Source: Mariannaea sp. PMI_226
Taxonomy: Eukaryota; Ascomycota; Sordariomycetes; Hypocreales; Nectriaceae
DNA length: 64,000 nt
Reading direction: 5' to 3'
Assembly: GCA_024336345.1 (NCBI GenBank)
Contig: JANFOG010000004.1
Location: 2,418,001 to 2,482,000 of the forward strand
The notes under the pieces were generated by a model. It worked only from the letters and a program-made list of their open reading frames with translations, was not told where the DNA came from and searched no databases. Shown one piece after another: positions 56,523 to 64,000 of this stretch (its first letter is position 1; every line of letters begins with the position of its first letter). The position numbers were made by a program, and so were the translations under genes.

Positions 56523-59199
56523 CTCTGTTCCATCCATTGATGCCGTCTCGCAACTGTTTTCAAGGCGCCATGTGAGCTTTGGCTTGGTTTCTTTGTCCCA
56601 TGCCTTTTTTTTTTTTTCCCAAGCCGCGTCTCGTTTCCCTTGTACTACGTGATGCCGAACCACGCGAAAAGGGGAACTCATGCTAGCACCTGTCCACTCT
56701 TCCCCTCCTCTTCCTCTTCCTCTTTGCTGGTCCCCTTTACTCAGTAGTCGCGATACTACCTGAAGAGGCAGTAGGGGAGACTAAGGCACGTCATCTTGAC
56801 TGTTTGCTTATTATTTTTCTGACTTGCAGCATGTTCTCCTGCATGACCTGCATGTTCCCTGCACGAGCGGGAGGGTTGACAACCTGTATGATAAACTATC
56901 GTGAATTGTCCAAACCTGGTCACTAGAAATAGGTACCACACACGTTATCTGTAATTTTTTTTTTTGGTGTCTTCATCTCGATATTGATATCTCATTCCCG
57001 TTTTGTGAGAATGGTTTCCTGGAATCCAATTTCTTGTCGCTCCGAATCAAACAGCCTCTTCTCGTCCCCCGTCTTTTCCTCTTTGGTAAAGAAAAGAAAA
57101 AGAAAGAACAGACATCAAAAAAAAGAGGAACCCAATAAGAGAATAGAAAAGAGAACCAGAATGGACCTGTCACACGAACTCCCGATGTCTCAGATTTCTT
57201 TTTTCTTCCCCTCCCACTATCCTCAAGTTCCAAGACATTCTCGCTCGCCTCTTTTTGTGTAGTAGTGGTGTGTGGTGTGTGGTGGAGGTGGTGGGTGGTG
57301 GTGGTGATGGTTTGTTTCATCGCCAAATGGACACACATGCTCTCTCTGGCTCATGGGTCACTCGCCAACCCCCCCTTTCCCTCTCTCCCCTCGTTTTCTT
57401 GCCAATGAGTGAGGGGATACAGGGAAATTCATACTAACTTTTAAGGGCATCCATCTGCGTGTGGTGAGGAGGGAGGGGGGAGGGAGGAGCACAGGAGCAG
57501 CAGCATCAACTACGTATTCTTGTCCAAGGGCAGATAATCCGGGGAGGGGAGAGGAGGGGAAGGACAGTGACTTGGAGGGGGTGAAGGGTGTAGTAGGTTG
57601 GCAAATTCCAGAGGACAGGAAATTTCCATTCCAGACGCGACTTGTCGTTTCCGTGGCTTCGTGGCTTTTGTGCAGCTTTCTGGTTGCAACCCCAATTCCT
57701 CAGGTTGTTACGTTAAGCTGTCCGTACCTTTGGGCTAGGTGCAACAGGTAAGACATTTGGCGGTATTCTGGCGGTGAGGTAGGTAGGTGCCAGGGGATGA
57801 GCATTAGAAATGGGTACACAGGGTCAGCTTCTTATTCTTTTATTTTCTTTTTTTTTTTCCCTCTCTGTTGTCCTTTGTGTTGCCTTGCCGCTGTAAGCTA
57901 AGTGAAATGAGTGAGGGAGGGAGGGAGGGAGAGGGGGAGGGGAGTGAGTCTGTGTGTAAGTGCGTGAGTGCGTGGTTGTGTGGTTGCGTCCGTAAGTGTT
58001 ATGGGTGTGTGTGAGAATCAAAGACGTTTTTGATAGCCCTGCCCTGTCAGAGGGAGAAATCCATATCTCTTATACATTCAATATCCAATATAGGACGCGA
58101 ATTTGATTGTGTAAGGAAGCGTACAGGCCCATTTGACAGACAATGAGGAGGTAGACAGTGTGGAAAATGTACTCCTGGATAATTGTATGTATAATGCATG
58201 TGTGTGTCTGTATGTAGAATAATATATATATACAGTATCATCTCGGTTAGCACCTTTCTTTCCTTCTTTTTTCTTTTTCTTATTTTTCCCTTGTTCTTTG
58301 CGGGAGATCTTCTTGTTTCCATGTCTTGCTCGCGCGTGGGTTGAATAATTCAGGCTTCTCGTTCTCTTTGGGCCTCTTTTCGTCTTTCGTCCTTCCGTCC
58401 TTTGACAGCCAAAGGCACATCCCATTTCTGCCTCCATTCCTTTTATATTCATTTCTTTCTTCTGCTGCCGTCTCTCTGTGTCTCTCTCCCTCTATCTCTC
58501 ACTCACTCATTGACCGTGTCCTCGTCATTTTGTCACGTCAGAAAGAAGACGAGGAGAAGGATTCAACGCACAGCCGACCAGATCTGGGTTCCACTACTTT
58601 TTGTCTCGACCGTTGCCATTCATTCCATCCAAACATCCATCCAGTCCACTAGCTATCTCACACTCTAACACCTGGACACGGCCAACCCGACGACCAGAAG
58701 ATCACCCCCCCCCCCCCTCTCTCTCTCTCTCTCACACAGGGGAATTCATTCTTTCTTACAACATCATACCTTCCTTTCCTTCCTTTCTCCTCCTCTTTTT
58801 CTTCTTCGGGGTCTTTTATTTTATCTTTTGTCTTTTCATACATCTCTTTTTCAATCCTATCTTGCTCCGCTTCTTCTTGTTGTCTTCCTCTCCTCCCAGA
58901 GGTGTCGAAGCTTGTCTTTGCTTTTTCTTCCTTTGTTCATCCCTTCTGCTGCTTCAGCTGCTTCAGCTTGCCATCCGTCGTCCGCCTCCTTCTTGGGTCT
59001 CTAATCAATCCTGGCTTGCTTATTGCAGCAGCCCGACCTTCACCGCCGCTTTCTACAGCATCCACAGCACACGCGCACTACATACTATTACACGCCGTCC
59101 CGTCTCACCAACGCCTCATCGACCGAGTTTGACCGAAATACTGTTTAAGACCTACTTCTTTAGACTAGTCAACTGCTGTGCTATTCAGACATAACCACA

Positions 59200-59290
59200 C
59201 ACTCTCACTCACTCTCACTCCTCACTCTCACTCTCACTCACACATACACCCGCACCCGCACCCGCACCCGCACACACACACACACCTCCC
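59200..59290. repeat. Compound CACTCT / CCGCAC / CA repeat
   Basis: Successive short tandem units (CTCACT, then CCGCAC, then CA) in the presumed leader of the small gene. Confidence 0.8.
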
Positions 59291-59531
59291 GCCTCCTTCA
59301 TTATTGCATCACCCATTTTTATTTTCTTTTTCCTCTTGTGTTAGTTTGTGCTGTTTGATACATTCTACTCTCCCTATACTGTAGTCTGTTGCAAACACAA
59401 AGCCATCTTTGTTTTGGGTTTAATTTATTATCCTTCTCCGTATATCTTATTGTTGGCTCTCTGGAGCACACTCCAAATCCCGAATCTCTCTCCTCCTCTA
59501 CTTTCCAGCCTCAAGACATAACATATACCGA

Positions 59532-60183
59532 ATGAAGCCTTCACCTCCAATTCACGCAAACCGTCCTTCTCCCGCCCCTTTTGCTCAACTTCGGTCGTCC
59601 AGTACCCGGGCGAGAATGCAAATTTCAACAAACGTTCGCACTTTATGCTCCCGAGTGCAGACGTTCATCCGCCCACGACGTCGCAAGGACAAGAGACGAG
59701 CATCAGTGCACATTGTATGAATTTATTTTTGTCCCCCATTTCTTGTCGAATAAATTTTGAACTAACAAGAATAAAACAAAATCAGTCTGCTCCTTTCAAT
59801 CTTAAACGTGAGCCAGTTTTACTACCAGGCATATCCGAGGATGAGTGCGTCTCCCACATCTTGCCCCCGTCACTTATATGCATTCACGTATTCTGCAACC
59901 AGGCCACTGCCTTGCATCACAACTGTGGGCATGCCAATTCACTAGCATCTCACTTATTCCATTATTCAGTCCAAAAGCTGACATCGTTACCTCCAGAATC
60001 GCTATGCTCCGCGACAAGGCTGCCGCCAGCCGCATTGGCATCGCAGACCCTAGCACGCCGCCGCTTCTCCCTACTCCTCACTCCCCATACTCAACATCCA
60101 GCCTCTTCTCTCATCCATCCCGTCTGCCAGCCTTGTCCGTCATGACAACTCAGGGGACCACGTCAACCGAAAGCTTGGCGTGA
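59532..60183 (+). CDS. Small basic protein with CRIB-like motif
   Basis: Three exons, 59532-59714, 59786-59844 and 59997-60183, give 142 residues. Intron 1 has a perfect ACTAAC branch site and intron 2 a GCTGAC; all junctions are GT-AG and in frame. The N-terminus is Pro/Ser-rich, then very basic (FIRPRRRKDKRRASVHI). Residues 61-72 read ISAPFNLKREPV, which resembles the start of a Cdc42/Rac-binding CRIB motif (I-S-x-P-x-F...). LPGISEDEIAMLRDKAAASR (75 onward) looks like a helix, and the Pro/Ser/Thr-rich tail ends TTSTESLA. The basic patch next to a CRIB-like sequence recalls small membrane-associated Cdc42 effectors such as Gic1/2. However, both histidines of the CRIB consensus are replaced, so this is only a suggestion. 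No signal peptide or membrane span. The splice evidence for a real gene is stronger than the functional guess. Confidence 0.75.
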
Positions 60184-60818
60184 GAATGAGAGCAAGCGGC
60201 GGGGCTTGTACAGCTTCTGATAGCTAGGTCATACCATGCAAAATGGGCAATGAGTGTCCATACTATGCTTGTTGTACTGTGCTTTGTGGCCACGAACAGA
60301 AGTCAAGTCGATGCACTGTTTTGATTTTCTATTCTATTTCTCACATGTCTTTTTTTCGTGGTTTGGGAGTCCGGGGGGGAGAAAAATTATGACTGGATTG
60401 AACCAGATCGTCTTTATCAACAGAAGAGCGAGTGTGAATCGCCGCAGCATATCCAGTGTCAGTTCTCAACACTCCAGAGCTTACAACGTGGCAAACTAGA
60501 ATAGTATACTTTAATCATAAGCAAGGAATGGGGCGAATGGAGGCTCGGAACTGGGATGGGAAAGGGAATTGGGACGGGAAATGGGACGGGAACTGGGACG
60601 GGAACTGGGACGGGGAACTGGGACAGGCACCGGGAGTTAGGTATTTCAAGTCAAAGACTCTCATGAATATATCCAAGGGACACAGAATCTAGTTTGCGTC
60701 CTCGACCTGTCTAGCAAACTTTGACATACTTTTTACAGGCCTCTATTGCGTTGCCTGTCCGGTCTGGGTATCTGTTACTCTGTCTGGTATTGCCAAGGGC
60801 ACAAGCAGGTTGTTTCGT
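60184..60818. other. Convergent 3' region with a minisatellite
   Basis: Tail-to-tail spacer between the small gene and erg8. It contains the 12-bp tandem repeat at 60548-60627. No other gene is supported. Confidence 0.55.
60548..60627. repeat. Minisatellite, about 12-bp unit AACTGGGACGGG
   Basis: Roughly six to seven imperfect tandem copies, with units varying between GGGATGGGAA and CTGGGACGGGAA. The repeat is G-rich on the plus strand and stop-free in one frame, where it would read as repeated Asn-Trp-Asp-Gly; I regard that as a by-product of the repeat. Confidence 0.85.
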
Positions 60819-62397
60819 TCAGATCCAGCCAGAATACACATTCAAGCTCTCTTGGCGTGCGCCCTCCATCTCGCCCTTGACCGCCAACAGCTTCACCTTG
60901 GTGCCCTTGGTCAGTGCCCACTCCTCCAAGAATTTCTCAACACGCTGCTTCGTCTCGGTATCATCCTTCATCAATAAAGCAAGGGCGTCGAAACCTCCAG
61001 CTCCTGGGACAACACCTCCATACACTCCATCGACGCCGCTAACAGCATCGAGAAGTTCCGTCTGGCTGTCGGGCTCAATGGGAACGTCGCTAGCAACGCC
61101 CATTTTCTTGATCAATTGTCGGACAGCTGTCAGCTTGGCCGGGAGTTGATCTGTGTCGCCTTGCTTGAGCGTGGCAACCAAATCCTCGTTTCGTTGTTGG
61201 AGATGGTCCCAGAGCTGTTTTGAACCGGCAGGGTCCTGAGCTCTCCAAGCCAAAACCTTCTTCACCATGCTCACTGTCTTGCTGCCGCAGTCTACATCAC
61301 ACATCCTCAGTACCACGCCGTCTGGCATCTTAACTTCATCCTTGGCAACTTCGACATCCCACGCCACCTCGCCGTCAATGAGCTGAACCAACGAATCCGC
61401 AAAACCTGGGGCACCAGGCTCGGGGACCTTGCTCAGGGTGTCAGGGGAGAATCGTGTGTATCTACAGGACCCATATACGGCTGCAGCCACATCGAAGCCA
61501 GAGCCCACCTTGCCCTGGGCCGCACAGTGGGCTGCCTGAGCCAGGTTATGCAGGGTTCGCTTGCCCTTCTCTGAGGTGATGTCAAAGAGCTCTCGTGGAA
61601 GGTAGTGAAGAAGAAGAGCAGCACTAAGCGAAGTCACGAGCGCGGCGGAAGAGCCCAAGCCAGTCTTGTTGGCATCACCCAAAGTCACATCAAACTTAGG
61701 AAAGCGGCCCCCAAGGTGGTCTGCAGAACCCGAGTTCGAGTAGTAGTCGTTATCAGCCAGGATGATTAGCCGGGAGGAGGTGATGCTGTGGCTGTGGTGG
61801 GAAGTGGTGGCGCGGTCAATGTAGGTGAGCGCATAGCTGAGTGTAGTCTCCACGAAAGGATTTGGGCTGATCTTGGATCCTCTGTGCAGATTTAAAATGT
61901 GAGCGATAGAGCGAGCGAAAGCAATCCTCCGGCAAATGTGTTGGTGATGAATTGGGAAAGGGGAGAAGAAGCTAGATAGGAGAGGATGTCCATGATATGA
62001 ACCAAAGCTCTGGGACTGGTTGACAATCAAAGGAACGCAGCGAAGCTTGAAACAAGCGTGAATTGATTGGGCCTCGATAGAAAGGGGGAAAATAAATCCG
62101 GAAATAGATACAGAAATCAACTTACATCTGCAACTGGGTGACTTTGATGCCGCCTCCCTCTGGGGCCAAGTGGTAGCCGTACCGCCACTGGGCGTCGACA
62201 AATTGGGGGCTGTCAACGACAATCTCTGTCAGCTGGACTCCCTCCGTGGTTCGAATCTCGCCGGCAATCACGTTGATCCTAGCATCGAGGCCAAAGACGA
62301 AGCCAGTGTGCTGCCGATCGAGGACCAGGTAGCCGCCTGCGAGGAGCACCTTGCCAGGCGCTGACACGGCGACGGTGGTGGGGTTTCGGGAGGGCAT
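60819..62397 (-). CDS. erg8: Phosphomevalonate kinase Erg8
   Basis: Two minus-strand exons, 62126-62397 and 60819-61881 (244-nt intron), encode 444 residues. GHMP kinase motifs are in order: APGKVLLAGGYLVLD near the N-terminus, the ATP loop KTGLGSSAALVTSLSAALL, and the C-terminal VPGAGGFDALALL. SPNPFVETTLSYAL and GKVGSGFDVAAAVYGSCRYTRF are specific to fungal and plant phosphomevalonate kinases. The enzyme phosphorylates 5-phosphomevalonate with ATP to the 5-diphosphate in the mevalonate pathway, which feeds ergosterol, dolichol, ubiquinone and prenyl groups. Length is close to the yeast enzyme (451). Intron placement keeps VTQLQ/IGSKISPNPF continuous. The start is the first ATG and gives the expected MPSRNPTTVAVSAPGK. 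Confidence 0.97.
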
Positions 62398-63393
62398 TGA
62401 GAAGAAATGGTAAACCAGAACACAAAAAGAAAAGAAAAAAAACAGTCAATTGACCGGCTGGCTGGCTGGCTGGCTGGCTGGCACGAATGAAGCAGGCTAC
62501 AGCTCAACTGATTCACAACAAGCTAGAGAGGAAGTTCGGGGGTGTGAAGTTGATCAATGAAAGCACTGCAAAAGAATGGTTGGTCGGCGGGGTGGTTTTG
62601 AATTGGCCTGATGAGCTCCTTACCTCATCAGCGTCAATATATCGGAGGAGCACCTCAGTCGCATAAAGCGAGCGGGGCACACACCATTCATTCGTCGTTC
62701 AGCTCCCCCAACAGACTACGTAAGGTACCTACCTACCTACCATGCCTGCCTTTAGTACTGTTGTTATTACAGTGCATATGCATGTCATGTCCCCAAATAA
62801 ATACTGTACGGTACTGTACCTCGCCTTGCCTTGCCTTGCCTTGCCCTGCCTTGCCCAAACCTACCAAGAACCAGTCTTCTCACACTTGAAATCAGATAGT
62901 CAACGAAAAGCCATGTTGTTGATCAACTTAGAAATTAATCTTTGTTCCATTTCATCGCTTTATATGGTGGTACAGGCAGCAGGTCCAGTCTCTGCTCTCG
63001 CCCAAGAATAGCCCCGAATCCCCCCTCCCTTTCCTAGTATAACTCCCTCGCCGAACCCTTATACGCTGCACATATATATTCTTGTTTTCCCTTGATTGGA
63101 GTGGTGTGTTGTCTATCAGGTCATGTAAGGCCCCAGATCTTTTTAGCCCGGTTGCCCAAATATCCATGCCGATTAAATAAATAAAAAGACCCATTTTGTG
63201 TCCCAAAACGCCGTCCCATCAAGAGGGATCTAGAACTCTTCGCCTCTCCAACCTCCCATGTAACCCCGTAAACATGAATCCGACAAGCAACATGGGGTAT
63301 CAAACAGATTGCGCCAAATCGAACAAAGAAAAATTTCGAACCCAAACTTCCCAAGACAAAAAAAAATTGCAAATAATGGTCAACGCCCCCGCT
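62398..63393. other. erg8 promoter and 3' side of the PPR gene
   Basis: Contains a GGCT tetranucleotide repeat (62456-62481), a TACC repeat (62725-62740) and a CCTTG pentanucleotide repeat (62820-62856). No gene or recognised sterol-response element is seen. Confidence 0.55.
62820..62856. repeat. CCTTG pentanucleotide repeat
   Basis: About seven tandem CCTTG units, one of them CCCTG, in the intergenic region upstream of erg8. Confidence 0.85.
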
Positions 63394-64000
63394 CTACTCC
63401 GTGGTAGCTTCCTGGCCACCACCGAGGAGCTCCAGGACCTTGTTGGCAACCGCACTAGGATAGCCGCGGGTGAGCATCTCTCTGACGACACCCTTGGCCT
63501 GTTCCCGCTGCTCTACAGCCAAGTAGGCACGAGTCATAGCTTCGTAAGTGCTAGGCTCCCGCTTCTCACGACCAACAGTGTCATAAATCTGCTGGGCTTT
63601 CTCGATCTTCTTCTCGGAAGCCCAGCCGTGAATAAGGGTGTTGGCAATGTATGGAGTCAGCTCAATTCGCTGGCTTCGCATTTGTGAAATAAGAGGCTCG
63701 GTAGCAGCAACCTGGTGGTTGGCAACCATGGCCTCGAAGAGAGACTGGTACAAGCTCGCATTGATGGGCACCACAGAATCCTTGACAACCGAATCGAACA
63801 TCTCACGGGCACCCTCCATGTCGTGCATAACACAACCTCGAGCATGAATCAGGGATGCGTAGTGGACAGGCTCAACACGCTGACCAGATGTACGGATAGC
63901 ATTCAAAACCTCCTCAGCTGCGGTCATGTCGACAGGCTCCAGCGTGGCATGAGTATCAACCAAAAGCTTGAAAGTGTGGGCGGTGGGAGCAATGCCCTTA
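63394..64000 (-). CDS. Pentatricopeptide-repeat protein, C-terminal part (truncated by window edge)
   Basis: Minus-strand frame open from the right edge to a stop at 63394, at least 202 codons; the start lies beyond the window. It contains successive helix pairs of about 35 residues typical of PPR repeats: MTAAEEVLNAIRTSGQRVEP then VHYASLIHARG; DMEGAREMFDSVVKDSVVPI then NASLYQSLFEAMV; EPLISQMRSQRIELT then PYIANTLIHGWA; and EKAQQIYDTVGREKREPS then TYEAMTRAYLAV. PPR proteins bind single-stranded RNA base by base, and in fungi they mostly act in mitochondrial transcript processing or translation. The specific member cannot be named from this end alone. Confidence 0.85.
   Translation of the reverse strand, partial: KGIAPTAHTFKLLVDTHATLEPVDMTAAEEVLNAIRTSGQRVEPVHYASLIHARGCVMHDMEGAREMFDSVVKDSVVPINASLYQSLFEAMVANHQVAATEPLISQMRSQRIELTPYIANTLIHGWASEKKIEKAQQIYDTVGREKREPSTYEAMTRAYLAVEQREQAKGVVREMLTRGYPSAVANKVLELLGGGQEATTE

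Larger units (their letters stand above)
55846..59531. other. 3.7-kb gene-free region with many simple repeats
   Basis: No gene supported. Features include a TG dinucleotide repeat (56491-56516), a poly-T at 56606-56618, GT/GGTG-rich DNA (57260-57315), a GGGA repeat (57912-57935), poly-C followed by CT repeats (58707-58733), and CACTCT and CCGCAC repeats (59200-59286). From about 58320 to 59530 the plus strand is strongly pyrimidine-rich, which fits a long leader or promoter of the small gene starting at 59532. Confidence 0.5.

Noticed and set aside
60548..60627. Repeat-containing peptide with Asn-Trp-Asp-Gly units
   Set aside because: The open frame exists only because the DNA unit length is a multiple of three; there is no good start context or flanking coding sequence.
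62820..62856. Telomere-like or CRISPR-like tandem repeat
   Set aside because: CCTTG units do not match the fungal telomere repeat TTAGGG, and there are no unique spacers.

Overview
This window is nuclear DNA from a filamentous ascomycete. Genes are interrupted by short introns (mostly 50-150 nt, GT...AG, with CTGAC/CTAAC-type branch sites). Codon use is moderately GC-rich, intergenic DNA is AT- and pyrimidine-rich, and TACCTACC motifs occur upstream of genes. The protein repertoire fits Sordariomycetes, probably Hypocreales; that placement is inferred from the general look of the proteins, not from a search. I see no transposon, rRNA, CRISPR array or obvious secondary-metabolite cluster. Most genes are conserved housekeeping genes.

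Layout: a Zn2Cys6 transcription factor with an 8-nt micro-exon (1101-3075, +); a disordered hypothetical protein (5276-6122, -); the mismatch-repair gene mlh1 with a GC-AG intron (8829-11231, +), convergent with the Rpl5/Rpl11 import adaptor syo1 (11567-13635, -); a type II membrane glycosyltransferase-like protein (15301-17546, +); a five-exon DUF202 membrane protein (17785-18771, -); an FAD monooxygenase (19931-21311, +), tail to tail with a soluble twin-ATPase ABC protein (21679-23875, -); the proteasome chaperone gene ump1 (24111-24649, +); and a ubiquitin-fold protein with a CaaX end (25276-26135, -). After a 4.4-kb gene-poor stretch come AP-1 beta-adaptin (30583-33172, -), divergent from emc4 (33951-34631, +); a QDR-type MFS exporter (34751-36367, -); the ER Qa-SNARE ufe1 (37442-38661, +); aspartate aminotransferase (42574-44345, +); a conserved unknown protein (48285-49526, +); nmd3 and esf2 (49690-52722, -); two intron-containing tRNA-Gly(GCC) genes (52987-53247, -); an aldehyde dehydrogenase (54296-55845, +); a small three-exon gene with a CRIB-like motif (59532-60183, +); phosphomevalonate kinase erg8 (60819-62397, -); and the 3' part of a PPR protein running off the right edge (63394-64000, -).

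The genes do not form one pathway. Themes recur: ribosome biogenesis and export (syo1, nmd3, esf2), the secretory and membrane system (AP-1 beta, emc4, ufe1, DUF202 protein, CaaX ubiquitin-fold protein) and protein turnover (ump1). All exon joins were worked out by hand from splice signals, and each listed multi-exon model stays in frame from start to stop. The observations most worth a second look are the small CRIB-like gene, the prenylated ubiquitin-fold protein, the 8-nt exon inside a zinc cluster, the tRNA pair whose introns differ only by transitions, and the aspartate aminotransferase with two in-frame starts.
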